Part shown: positions 6,203-14,344 of the stretch, piece after piece
How positions within the stretch are numbered: the stretch's first letter is position 1
Layout of the letters: every line of letters begins with the position of its first letter
From: Mucilaginibacter sp. UBA5151
GTDB taxonomy: Bacteria > Bacteroidota > Bacteroidia > Sphingobacteriales > Sphingobacteriaceae
Direction of reading: 5' to 3'
NCBI GenBank assembly: GCA_002413785.1
Contig: DHXR01000051.1
Coordinates: 55,971-78,879, forward strand
Length of the DNA stretch: 22,909 nucleotides
The notes under the pieces: generated by a model
The model's input: only the letters and a program-made list of their open reading frames with translations
What the model was told of the DNA's origin: nothing
Databases searched by the model: none
Made by a program: the position numbers and the translations under genes

Positions 6203-7958
6203 CTGGCGAAGTAAGTGTGTAAACACCCTTTACAGACACATTGCCCAGTAGCCTTTTTGCGCCCGATCCGTTTAAGGTTAAGTTTTGATAGCCCGGTGAT
6301 GCAGGGTCAGAGGGCACAGTTATGTCCTGGTTGCCTGCCAATCCGTAAATAAAGGTATTTGCTGCCTGATTGCAATATAGCTTACCTGTAGTCATTGCCG
6401 CAGTGGCGTTGTTGTAAGTCATATATCCTCTATTATCTAATATAGAAGTACTATCAACTCCATTTATAGTTCCTGTTGTATATATACCAGCTTGTACGCC
6501 CTGATTTATTACTGTTAATGTTTTACCCGATGCTATTAAATAACTGATAGCTGTTGGAACGGTTACATTACCACTTCCCCACGTTCCCCAGGTGATTGAT
6601 TGCAAAATATTAACCGCATTGCTGCCAAAATTTAAACCTGAACGTATATCACCACTGAAATTGCCTGACAAGTTGACTATAGGATTTCCGGCGCTAAAGT
6701 CTATCGTACCGTTTGATACCACAGCATTAAAGTTCACCGTCCCGGCTCCGGATTTTAATATTGATCCGGCATTATTTGTGTTATTTATTACACTAAAATT
6801 GTAAGATGCCAGTTGTAATGTGCCATTAACAGTTAGATTATTACTAACTGTTGTATTGCCCAACAATGTAGCCGTTCCGCTATATATATTTAAATTGTAA
6901 TACGACAACCCAGGTATAGATGTTGTGCCGGATGCCCATATTGTAGATGTGCCGCTAAAGTTATAATTAAACACGCCTGTGGCCATAACTGCATTACTGT
7001 TACCAAAGCAATAGCTTGTCGAAACATTTAAAACGCTTGTACCATCAACGCCATTTACTGTACCGTTATTTAGCCATGCCGCAAGCCCGTTTAAAGTTAA
7101 GGTTACACCTGACGCTATTACAAAATTACAAGCGCCAATAGAGGCGGGAGAATTTCCCGAGCTGTAAAATGTCCAGGTGGAATTTGTAAGCAGGTTAAAA
7201 GTTCCAGTTCCAAAGTTTACGCTATTGCGCAAATCAGTGTTCATATTGCCCGACCAGTTGACAGTAGGGCTTCCTGTAAAATTAACAGGCCCATTAAAAA
7301 GACCTGAACCTGTTGAATTTGTAACAGTAAAATAGCCCGAACTACTGTTTTTACTTAGCGTTCCATTTATACTTAAATCCTTTACCGTTGCGTTATAGCT
7401 TCCTAATTCAAAAGTAGTGGACGTATCAACACTAAGAGTCCCTGATACACTAAGATCGCCTGATATAGTCTTTGTACTGCCATTTCCCGCAATTCGTAAA
7501 TTGTAATAATTTACATTCGGAATAACGAAACTTGACGTAGATGTATAGTATATAGTTATATTGCTACTACTTGTACCTGTAACAAAATTGGCAAAAGAAT
7601 TATTTACACCGCCTATATAAATTAAAGCCCCACTACCGCCATTAGAGCCAGACAAATCGAATGTTCCGGCACATTGTACATTCCCATTTACTTGTAATCT
7701 TGCCTGATTAAGACCGCTAGCCCATAGAAAACTACCGTTAACAAATAGACTATTAATTATAGTCGTAGTATCTGATTTATCAAAATACACATTGTGATTA
7801 ACTACCACATCGTCTGTTGCCTGCGGAACACCATACTTTCTTTTCCCATTCCCAATCCAAATCGTAGGGTCGCTCCAGTTACCATCTTTAATGGTGTACC
7901 ATATATTATGCTTCCGCAGCATGGATAAATTAAATGGGGATGTTGATACTACCTGCAT
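6162..7958 (-). CDS. Putative receptor-binding / tail spike beta-repeat protein
   Basis: A 598-residue protein rich in Asn, Gly, Ser and Thr. After an N-terminal region with WYTIKDGNWSDPTIWIGNGK, the rest is built of imperfect repeats. Two modules of roughly 160-180 residues can be aligned: one with SGLFNGPVNFTGSPTVNWSG...NFGTGTFNLL...CNFVIASGVTLTL...GTVNGVDGTSVL, the other with TVNFNAVVSNGTIDFSAG...NFGSNAVNIL...ISYLIASGKTLTV...GTINGVDSTSIL. This suggests a beta-helix or stacked beta fold. It is last in a three-gene fibre operon (5 nt after the preceding stop), followed by the acyltransferase on the other strand. No signal peptide. Receptor binding is inferred from position and composition. 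Confidence 0.65.
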   Translation of the reverse strand: MQVVSTSPFNLSMLRKHNIWYTIKDGNWSDPTIWIGNGKRKYGVPQATDDVVVNHNVYFDKSDTTTIINSLFVNGSFLWASGLNQARLQVNGNVQCAGTFDLSGSNGGSGALIYIGGVNNSFANFVTGTSSSNITIYYTSTSSFVIPNVNYYNLRIAGNGSTKTISGDLSVSGTLSVDTSTTFELGSYNATVKDLSINGTLSKNSSSGYFTVTNSTGSGLFNGPVNFTGSPTVNWSGNMNTDLRNSVNFGTGTFNLLTNSTWTFYSSGNSPASIGACNFVIASGVTLTLNGLAAWLNNGTVNGVDGTSVLNVSTSYCFGNSNAVMATGVFNYNFSGTSTIWASGTTSIPGLSYYNLNIYSGTATLLGNTTVSNNLTVNGTLQLASYNFSVINNTNNAGSILKSGAGTVNFNAVVSNGTIDFSAGNPIVNLSGNFSGDIRSGLNFGSNAVNILQSITWGTWGSGNVTVPTAISYLIASGKTLTVINQGVQAGIYTTGTINGVDSTSILDNRGYMTYNNATAAMTTGKLYCNQAANTFIYGLAGNQDITVPSDPASPGYQNLTLNGSGAKRLLGNVSVKGVYTLTSPATLNSNGFAITNP

Positions 7959-7963
7959 AAATT

Positions 7964-8398
7964 CTAAAAATTCCTTTGTTTAACCATTACATAAATATCT
8001 GATGTTAAGGCGGCTTTGTTCCTCACATAAACCGACATGGTGCTTTCCAATGTTATCAGCCGGTTGCCTGCCAGATCAATATCGAATAATTGCGGGGCAA
8101 GGGCCGCCAATGAGGCTAACTGAACGCTGCCGTTGTTGCCGGCATTGGCCGGGACGGCGATTTGTGTGCGGTTATATTGGGCTGTAGCGTTTGAGCCGGT
8201 TGGGCAAATAATAATATCAAAGTTTCGGATGTTTGAGCTATCGGTGTTTCTAAAAAGGATATCTAAAACTACACTGGCATTTGTTGCCCCGGTAACAATT
8301 AGGGTATCTGTATTTATAGCTAAGCCCGAAGCGAGGTCAATGCCGGGATATGCGCCGGTGAGCGTAGCGAAGGATGTTGTATTTGATGAACTGTTCAT
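7964..8398 (-). CDS. Small tail-fibre-associated virion protein
   Basis: A 144-residue beta-rich protein without signal peptide (MNSSSNTTSFATLTGAYPGI; later NIRNFDIIICPTG and DIYVMVKQRNF). Its ATG overlaps the stop of the collagen-like fibre gene (ATGA), and it ends 5 nt before the putative receptor-binding gene, so the three are translationally coupled. The stoichiometric coupling suggests a fibre subunit, adaptor or chaperone. No family is recognised. Confidence 0.7.
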   Translation of the reverse strand: MNSSSNTTSFATLTGAYPGIDLASGLAINTDTLIVTGATNASVVLDILFRNTDSSNIRNFDIIICPTGSNATAQYNRTQIAVPANAGNNGSVQLASLAALAPQLFDIDLAGNRLITLESTMSVYVRNKAALTSDIYVMVKQRNF

Positions 8399-9942
8399 AA
8401 TGTTGATTGATAAAAATTGTAAGATATTTTACTGCTGCCGCCGCCGCCCACAGCAGCTGTTACAAAAGAGGTAGTGGCTATGTTTGTGGTATTATCACCG
8501 GGCGATGGTGTGGGCGCGGTCGGGGTTCCGGTAAAGGCAGGGGAGGCGAGGGGTGCTTTCAATGCGTTGTTCCCGTTTAGTTTCTGGATGCCCTGTAAAA
8601 TAGTGTCTGCTGACGCCACTGTTCCGGCTCCCGAAACATACCCGGTTAATAATCCTCCTGCCGGGAAAAAGGCGGTGATCTGCGCCTGCAACTTGCCAAT
8701 TGCCTGTAAAACGGTATCTGTTGACACTACTGCACCGCCGGTTAAAAAACTTATGCCGGTTAATACCGAGGCAATTACCCTGGCAGCTGTGAAATACAGG
8801 TTTGCTGAACCTTCGCCAATATTATCGGTGCTTAAACTCACGGCCCCGGTTTGACTGTTTACCGATGTAACGCTCCCTGTTCCGCCCTTTACCCATAAAT
8901 TATTGGCAGTATCCCAAACATATTCAACGGCATCCGATCCGGTACTTTCCACTACAGCATACTGGCCATCAAGTCCGGCAGGATGGGCCGTTGATAAAGC
9001 CGCTGCGCTGGCAAACACCCCGACAAAATAATTACTAAGGCCGGCCAGTTTTGTTTTTTCGGCGCTGGTGTAGTCATTGCTGCTTAAGCCGTAACCGGTT
9101 ACTTTGTCAACCTTGTTGGTTTCGGCAGCTTCGGCCCTTGTGGTTTCAGTAACAATGTTGCCCTGTAATGTTGTTATTGCTGTAGCAAGGTTAGCATTAT
9201 CTGTTGGTTGTCCTGAAAGATTTGCAAAGGAGTTATCGTGCCATGTGGTGTTAAAATCGGTGCTGTTAACCTTAACCAATACCTGGCCCGTTGTTCCACC
9301 GGCTGCAATACCGCTGCCTGTGATGGATGTACCGGTCCCCCAAACGCCAGCTGTTTTAGGCCCGAATAGGTAATAAGATGAAGTGTTTATATAAAAATTG
9401 CCGTCTGCTCCGGTGGTACTATTGGAGGGGTTTGTGGTCCCGAATAAAATGGTATTGCCATTAGTGCCGTTCGTACCATTGGTCCCGGCGGTACCCTGCG
9501 GCCCCTGGGGCCCGGTCGCCATTGAAAACACCTGCGACCAGGCCCCGGCAGTTTTTTGATAAAATATACCGGTTAGGGTATTGATATAATTATCTGAATT
9601 TTTTCCGGTTGATGATCCGGGCAAACCGGCGCCGTAAAGCAAAGTACCATCTGCGGCGTTGGCAGCTGGGAGTGTGTAAACAACCGTCCATACACCCGAT
9701 ACCTTTTGAGCGAAAGAACCGGCTGATGTGTTTACAAAAACATCACCGTTGTTGCCGTTTGTGTTTTGAGGCAAGGTGGTTCCGAAGGAAATACCGGCGC
9801 CTGTGGTTAGGTTAGCTTCCAGGAAAGCCAGCAACAGGGTAAAGGTGTACTGGTAGTCGGTGCCGCCGTCAACCAGCACAGAAATATCCGATGCGTTGAT
9901 GGACGATGCTACAGGTAATTCGCTTATTTTTTTATCTGACAT
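8395..9942 (-). CDS. Collagen-like phage tail fibre protein
   Basis: A 515-residue fibre. It opens MSDKKISELPVASSI, a common start of phage fibre or baseplate-linked proteins. Repeated modules of the type FGTTLPQNTNGNNGDVFVNT and GAGLPGSSTGKNSDNYINT follow, then a short collagen-like GXY stretch (GPQGPQGTAGTNGTNGTNG, about residues 145-163), another FGTTNPSNSTTGADGNFYIN module, and the fibre sequence APLASPAFTGTPTAPTP...NIATTSFVTAAV near the C-terminus, found in many tail fibres. It is the first gene of the fibre operon and overlaps the next gene by 4 nt. Confidence 0.85.
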   Translation of the reverse strand: MSDKKISELPVASSINASDISVLVDGGTDYQYTFTLLLAFLEANLTTGAGISFGTTLPQNTNGNNGDVFVNTSAGSFAQKVSGVWTVVYTLPAANAADGTLLYGAGLPGSSTGKNSDNYINTLTGIFYQKTAGAWSQVFSMATGPQGPQGTAGTNGTNGTNGNTILFGTTNPSNSTTGADGNFYINTSSYYLFGPKTAGVWGTGTSITGSGIAAGGTTGQVLVKVNSTDFNTTWHDNSFANLSGQPTDNANLATAITTLQGNIVTETTRAEAAETNKVDKVTGYGLSSNDYTSAEKTKLAGLSNYFVGVFASAAALSTAHPAGLDGQYAVVESTGSDAVEYVWDTANNLWVKGGTGSVTSVNSQTGAVSLSTDNIGEGSANLYFTAARVIASVLTGISFLTGGAVVSTDTVLQAIGKLQAQITAFFPAGGLLTGYVSGAGTVASADTILQGIQKLNGNNALKAPLASPAFTGTPTAPTPSPGDNTTNIATTSFVTAAVGGGGSSKISYNFYQSTL

Positions 9943-9950
9943 ATTATATT

Positions 9951-10150
9951 TTTTGATTTCACCGATTTGTGGATGATTTCACCGATTTGCAAGTTGCCTC
10001 ACCTAAACGGCGCAGCCCTCATTTATGCCTTTAAAATCAACATCCTTATAAATAATCCTCTCCAAAGGAGAGGACTTGAACTGCGCTCTATTTTTTACCC
10101 TCTCCTTTGGAGAGGGCAGGGTGAGGCAACTTGGAAAGGGTTAGTGAGGC
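9951..10150. repeat. Palindromic repeat block C
   Basis: It begins with two tandem GATTTCACCGATTTG units, then TTTGCAAGTTGCCTCACCTAAA as in block A. About 45-50 nt of unrelated sequence (10013-10055) interrupts the element before CCTCTCCAAAGGAGAGG resumes, followed by TTGAACTGCGCTC and the inverse arm CCCTCTCCTTTGGAGAGGGC, AGGGTGAGGC. It fills the gap between the connector gene (stop at 10152) and the fibre gene (start 9942). Confidence 0.85.
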
Positions 10151-10151
10151 A

Positions 10152-10766
10152 TTATTCAGTAAATAGTAAGAAGTCATTGGCATTTGGCTGGCTAAATCCC
10201 GATGGGTAATTAAAGTTTGTTCTGTCGATGCTTCGGATGCGCGGACCAGCCTGCCTGCTGCTTTTGTTTTTACCGTTATAGCGCCATAGCGGGAAGTCGG
10301 CCCTGTTGTCCCAAAGGAATTTTTCGACCTCGTTAGCGTGGGCGTTGGCTACACTGCGTTGCTGCTGCACCAGTTTTACAATATCCTTCGGGGTCACAGC
10401 ATCGCCGTTGTCATGGTGCTTTATAACCGGGCCGGTTGCTGTGTAATGCACCGCATCAGCTTCAATAAAGCGGGCGAAAGTAAAATAGACCAATGTTGGC
10501 AGCAGGCCTTCGTATAGTACGATGTGCCCGTATTTATCAAGGTATTCGCTGCCGTTTAAAAGATCTTTGTAAGGTTGCGGGGCAGTGTCTTTTATGGTGC
10601 CATCGGTGTTGAAATTCTGAATAAAATCATAATACAAAGCATGGCCCAAAAAGGGTTTCAGGTCAAGGTCCTGGGCTTTTTTTATGAATACGTTCAGGCG
10701 TTCAGGTTTAATATTTACCGATATATCCTCGTAATTCTGAAATGTGGTTTGGTTAATTAAGTTCAT
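10152..10766 (-). CDS. Phage head-tail connector-like protein (DUF6712-like)
   Basis: A 204-residue protein with helical N-terminus (NLINQTTFQNYEDISVNIKPERLNVFIKKAQ), central LYEGLLPTLVYFTFARFIEAD and a later run of VKLVQQQRSVANAHANEVEKFL. The pattern 'long helices, FxxYxDIS, AxxxDLKPFLG' is that of the DUF6712-type proteins found beside the portal in Bacteroidota prophages, assumed to be a head-tail adaptor. It lies immediately after the portal gene in transcription order, separated by a palindromic repeat. The family assignment is from memory of the pattern. Confidence 0.65.
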   Translation of the reverse strand: MNLINQTTFQNYEDISVNIKPERLNVFIKKAQDLDLKPFLGHALYYDFIQNFNTDGTIKDTAPQPYKDLLNGSEYLDKYGHIVLYEGLLPTLVYFTFARFIEADAVHYTATGPVIKHHDNGDAVTPKDIVKLVQQQRSVANAHANEVEKFLWDNRADFPLWRYNGKNKSSRQAGPRIRSIDRTNFNYPSGFSQPNANDFLLFTE

Positions 10767-10796
10767 TGATTAAGTGGTTGATTAAGTTGATGGTTA

Positions 10797-10893
10797 AGCC
10801 CCCTCTAAATCTCCCCCGGTTGGGGAGACTTTAGCTGCGCTCGTGTTGATTTTTTTTAAGTCCTCCCTACCGGGGAGGGTTGGGTGGGGCTAC
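10797..10893. repeat. Palindromic repeat block D (overlaps portal 3' end)
   Basis: A divergent member of the repeat family: GCCCCCTCTAAATCTCCC...GGGGAGACTTTAGCTGCGCTC, then CCTCCCTACCGGGGAGGGTTGGGTGGGGC. The right arm runs into the portal gene and encodes its last residues and stop codon. Confidence 0.8.
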
Positions 10894-12168
10894 CATTTGT
10901 TCCGCTTCGGCCATTTTAAAACCGTAAGCATATACCAGCGTGGCTATTTTGTTTCCGGCAGGAAGATCAGCCAGCAGCAATTGGTTTATGCTTGCGCCTG
11001 CTTTAATACCGGTAATATCATCGGCTACATTTGCAGGAACTTGCAATATGTTCCAGTTATCAGCAGGGTTGATACCGGTATAATAATGACTGAATATTTC
11101 GGCGAACGTTTCCGACAACTCCAGCCTTTCGGGCGCAGTGTTATCATTGAATTCACGTATTGCCTCTTTCTTTTCTCCGCCATTGCTTAAACCTGATGTA
11201 CCTTCGGCATTGATCAATTCCTTAGGGATCGAAAACCCTTTAATGATACGTGCCTCGACTGATTTTTCGGTAGTTGCAAAAAGCTTATCATTGTTTTGGA
11301 TAGAATAGGACTGAAATTCCGGTTTCGAGGTTTCATCTTCGTACTCAATAACAATGATCTTCTGCGCACTTTTGGCCCCCTGGAATGCACCAAGGTCTTT
11401 TTCCAGTTGCGATGGTGTACTGCTGTAAGGCATTTCGTCACTATCCGGGCGGCTGTTATCGGCTTCTTCACGCCGCGATTGCATAAACAGCATGGTGGAT
11501 GGTAAAAAGCCGGTTGTTACCTCGCGGTTGTTGAAAATTTTTATGCCAGCTTCAGTTTCAAAATCCTCCCATACAGAATCCGCTTCAATCAGCGGGTAAT
11601 CATCTACTTCGGGATTAAAATAAAACAACTGCCCTTTATAGTTTTCCCATCCCCCTGCTGCTAAAACCTGGTCTTTTATCACCTGTTCATCCGGGTTGTA
11701 TTTATCAAGGAAAGTGATCCTGCTGCGCATGATGTTTTTCCAGGTCTTTCTACCCCAGTCGGAGTAAAGTGCATACTTGTCTGCGGTTTCGGGGTTGTCG
11801 GTATCACCCATGCGGATATCCTCAAACTTTACGTAGTTTACATCGCTTATCTTAAAATTGGCGTTATAATTTACATGGATGCCAAAACCGGTGAACAGCG
11901 CCTTATCTGTAGCTACGGCTTTTAATAATTTGGCAAGTGTTAAGCCTTTTTGATTGATAACCTGCTTGCCCAAATCAGGCTGTTCAAAACCGTTGCCTGC
12001 AATAAATTTAGCCCTTTTGTTCCAGCAGTCTTTAGCAGTAGGGGAGGCAGCTACCAGTTCGAGCATGCGTTGCGGATAAGCATTATCCAGGTCGTAATTA
12101 AGTATGCCGAAAGTTTGATTTGGGCGTACAAATATCCTCCGCTCAATTTGTGGCAGGTATGTTTTCAT
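10867..12168 (-). CDS. Phage portal protein
   Basis: A 433-residue protein. It starts MKTYLPQIERRIFVRPNQTFGILNYDLDNAYP and has the Bacteroidota portal pattern: CWNKRAKFIAGNGF (residues about 48-61), YVKFEDIRMGD, an acidic central region, QSYSIQNNDKLFATTEKSVEARIIKGFSIPKELI and the LSNGGEKKEAIREFNDNTAPERLELSETF region near the C-terminus. Portals form the dodecameric ring at the capsid vertex through which DNA passes. The last residues (PPNPPR) and the TAG are encoded by palindromic repeat DNA, so the original C-terminus has probably been replaced. It is followed by the connector and preceded by the tail tube candidate. Confidence 0.85.
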   Translation of the reverse strand: MKTYLPQIERRIFVRPNQTFGILNYDLDNAYPQRMLELVAASPTAKDCWNKRAKFIAGNGFEQPDLGKQVINQKGLTLAKLLKAVATDKALFTGFGIHVNYNANFKISDVNYVKFEDIRMGDTDNPETADKYALYSDWGRKTWKNIMRSRITFLDKYNPDEQVIKDQVLAAGGWENYKGQLFYFNPEVDDYPLIEADSVWEDFETEAGIKIFNNREVTTGFLPSTMLFMQSRREEADNSRPDSDEMPYSSTPSQLEKDLGAFQGAKSAQKIIVIEYEDETSKPEFQSYSIQNNDKLFATTEKSVEARIIKGFSIPKELINAEGTSGLSNGGEKKEAIREFNDNTAPERLELSETFAEIFSHYYTGINPADNWNILQVPANVADDITGIKAGASINQLLLADLPAGNKIATLVYAYGFKMAEAEQMVAPPNPPR

Positions 12169-12175
12169 ATTTTTA

Positions 12176-12312
12176 GATTACACTGATTTTTTTATGATTG
12201 CACCGATTTTTTTGTCATCAGGTCATTAGGTCATTTTGCCTCATCCTAAATCCTTCTCCAAAGGAGAAGGACTTTTAAAGCCCTCTCCTTTGGAGAGGGT
12301 TGGGTGAGGCAA
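12176..12312. repeat. Palindromic repeat block E with GATTNCACYGATTTTT units
   Basis: Just upstream of the portal ATG are two iterations of the short unit (GATTACACTGATTTTTTT, GATTGCACCGATTTTTTT). Next come TCATCAGGTCATTAGGTCATT and a palindromic pair (CCTCATCCTAAATCCTTCTCC and CCCTCTCCTTTGGAGAGGG, TTGGGTGAGGC). It lies between the tail-tube gene and the portal gene. Confidence 0.75.
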
Positions 12313-12335
12313 AATGACCCCAATGACCATGCAGA

Positions 12336-12923
12336 CTACGCAGCTACCAGCGCCTCAATTGCAGCTATTGTGCTTGCATAAGTGGCGGTTCCGCTTGTTG
12401 GCGCTATTGATACTGCGCGTGGCGGGTATGGCTCTCTTAATTTATCCGGGTTGGTTAGTTTTAGTTTGTAGCCTCCGTCAAGCGTTTCATCAGCAGCAGT
12501 GCGTTCGGCATCGGTAAGTATCAAACCATTCACTGCCCCAAATAACTCGATGGCCGAATCGCTGGAGTTGTAGTTGTTTATGGCGATAGCGCAAACCCGG
12601 CCGTAGCCCATTGCCATTAGTTGTGTTTTGATATCTACCGAAAATCCGGCAATATTAAAGTCTATCTCTTCGGTATAGCGTGGCCCTACAGGGGTTTTGG
12701 CCAATTTCGAGATGGTATTGAAGCTATTGTTGGTGCCTTCAAACTTGTAGATTTTAGCTGCGCTTACCGCCGTTAAGCCGGTAACAATAAGCGGGTTGGT
12801 GGTGTCGTAAGTGAGGGTGATGTCGCCCTGGTTAAAGATGTATATCACATCCTCAATGCCGGCTGTAACAGGGGATGCAGTTCCTAAACTGAATCCGGCG
12901 TTTATTTTATTGTAAATTGACAT
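12336..12923 (-). CDS. Putative phage major tail (tube) protein
   Basis: A 195-residue beta-rich protein (MSIYNKINAGFSLGTASPVTAGIEDVIYIFNQGDITLTYD). The sequence GRVCAIAINNYNSSDSAIELFGAVNGLIL followed by ERTAADETLDGGYKLKLTNP resembles the tail tube or virion proteins annotated in Bacteroidota siphophages. It lies between capsid and portal genes. The tube role is a best guess; it could also be a head decoration or completion protein. Confidence 0.5.
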   Translation of the reverse strand: MSIYNKINAGFSLGTASPVTAGIEDVIYIFNQGDITLTYDTTNPLIVTGLTAVSAAKIYKFEGTNNSFNTISKLAKTPVGPRYTEEIDFNIAGFSVDIKTQLMAMGYGRVCAIAINNYNSSDSAIELFGAVNGLILTDAERTAADETLDGGYKLKLTNPDKLREPYPPRAVSIAPTSGTATYASTIAAIEALVAA

Positions 12924-12947
12924 GTGTTTTTAATTAAGTTAAAATGT

Positions 12948-13018
12948 GTTGTAATAGTTGTAAGGGTTGTAATAGTTGTAGTTGGTTTTCTTAAAACATT
13001 TACAACTACTACAACCTT
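12948..13018. repeat. GTTGTAATAGTTGTA direct and inverted repeats
   Basis: Two direct copies of GTTGTAATAGTTGTA (12948-12962, 12966-12980) are followed by an inverted copy at 13001-13015 (14 of 15 matching). With G-U and A-T extension the second and third form a hairpin of about 18 bp, followed on the plus strand by TTTTTT. It lies between the capsid and tail-tube genes. On the plus strand it would be a good intrinsic terminator; on the coding (minus) strand the U-run precedes the stem. Confidence 0.7.
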
Positions 13019-13030
13019 TTTTAACCCTGA

Positions 13031-14182
13031 CTAAGCTGACAAGTAAAATATCTCGTTTGCGAATTTGTAGTTTACCGCAGCTTTCATACGGGCTTTCATG
13101 CGCACTACGTTATCATTGGTGTAGGGCTTCATGTAAACGGTTGACAGCTCTGATGCATCACCTAAGAGATCAACCCCTAAAAACAGGTTCGACGAGCGGG
13201 CGCCTAAAACTGTATTTGCCTGCCAGTGGTTCATAATTTGTAAAGGGATACCGAGGTAATCCATCTTTTTCATATCAGTAAATGCGTTAATAACGTTCAG
13301 TGCTTTGTTGGCCTGTGCCTGTGCAAATGCATAGCCCACGTGTAAAGGGACTTGTAGGTTAAAATCATCCTGTATGCGGTCGGCTGGGTCAAGCTGGGCA
13401 TAAACACTGCCCAAAACAGATAATACATTGCTTACATTGATGTAGCTGATGGTTGCTGCGGTAGAGGTGCCGGTGAAAGTGGCAACCAGGCGGCTGTTTA
13501 TCTCGTTATAATTGCGCACCAGCTTAAATGTGGTTGCGCTTGCAATCTGAATAAAGTACGATTGCCCCTGGATTACGATGCCTGGCGTTCCATTGGTTGT
13601 ATCTTTGCTTGTGCCGGTTACTGCGGTTATGGTTACAACATCGCCATCTGCCAATGTTGAAGTATCTGACACAGTTACAATACCGCTTGCATCAATTGCT
13701 GTTGCAGCCATAGATGTAGCAGGTTTACCCAAATTTACTTTGTACACACCCGATGCGGCAGCGATTGTTGGCAGTAAGCCGGGGAATGCCGCTGTAAATG
13801 TTGCCTCTTTTGTTGAGCCTTTCCCTAACCAATACAAGCGCTCATTAGCGATCTGTATTTTGGTGAGATAACGCTGTACCATAAAGTCCGACAGGTCAAC
13901 TACGCCTTCGTAATCTAAAAAGGCGCCGGGTTTAAGGCTTTGTGCTTCCCAGGACTGGATGAGCTTATCCCATTGTTCCTGTTTCATAAATTCGTACACT
14001 ACCGGGTCAAGATAGCTTTCGTTTTGCCGGGCAGTGGTTCCCTGGTCGTTAAATATACCCGATGGGTCTTGCAGAACCACGTTATCGTCAACGTCAAGTA
14101 TCACCTTGCGTGCTTTAACGTCGTTAATAACGGTCAGTAAGCCGCGTTTTACCGAATCAGCTTCCAGCAGCGTGCTGGCCAT
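13031..14182 (-). CDS. Phage major capsid protein (truncated reading frame)
   Basis: A 383-residue reading frame. ASTLLEADSVKRGLLTVINDVKARKVILDVDD, a long DPVVYEFMKQEQWDKLIQSWE region and LGIPLQIMNHWQANTVLGARSSNLFLGVDLLGD match the HK97-like capsid proteins of Bacteroidota prophages. The ATG at 14182 is not the natural start. In the same frame upstream lies ATG GCT TAA and then FTFTNNTYAGEALAGF, and TYAGEALAGF is a normal capsid N-terminus. The gene therefore appears to begin at 14239 and to be interrupted by TAA at codon 3, where CAA would be expected. Translation might restart at 14182. The gene follows the protease with a hairpin between them. Confidence 0.85.
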   Translation of the reverse strand: MASTLLEADSVKRGLLTVINDVKARKVILDVDDNVVLQDPSGIFNDQGTTARQNESYLDPVVYEFMKQEQWDKLIQSWEAQSLKPGAFLDYEGVVDLSDFMVQRYLTKIQIANERLYWLGKGSTKEATFTAAFPGLLPTIAAASGVYKVNLGKPATSMAATAIDASGIVTVSDTSTLADGDVVTITAVTGTSKDTTNGTPGIVIQGQSYFIQIASATTFKLVRNYNEINSRLVATFTGTSTAATISYINVSNVLSVLGSVYAQLDPADRIQDDFNLQVPLHVGYAFAQAQANKALNVINAFTDMKKMDYLGIPLQIMNHWQANTVLGARSSNLFLGVDLLGDASELSTVYMKPYTNDNVVRMKARMKAAVNYKFANEIFYLSA

Positions 14183-14271
14183 AAACCCGGCCAGCGCTTC
14201 GCCGGCATAGGTATTGTTTGTAAATGTAAATTAAGCCATGTTTTGTTTATAAGATTTTTTTGTGTTTAATT

Positions 14272-14344
14272 GTCCATAGACCATAGTCCATGGTTTTTTT
14301 GTGGTTGAGAATGTGCTATGGTCCGTCGACCATTGGCTATGGAC
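14272..14344. terminator. Long imperfect hairpin after the head protease stop
   Basis: GTCCATAGACCATAGTCCATGG (14272-14293, given here in two parts: GTCCATAG and ACCATAGTCCATGG) pairs with the arm at 14316-14344. Exact pairs are GTCCATAG with CTATGGAC (14337-14344) and ACCATAG with CTATGGT (14316-14322). The right arm abuts the protease TAG. On the minus strand the distal part of the hairpin ends with no long U-run, so it could be an attenuator or a repeat rather than a full terminator. Confidence 0.55.

Noticed and set aside
8395..9942. Diversity-generating retroelement at the fibre genes
   Set aside because: No reverse transcriptase and no template/variable repeat pair with A-specific differences were found in the window.
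10843..11190. A 115-codon plus-strand reading frame
   Set aside because: It is antisense to the portal 3' end and repeat block D, with no recognisable protein pattern.
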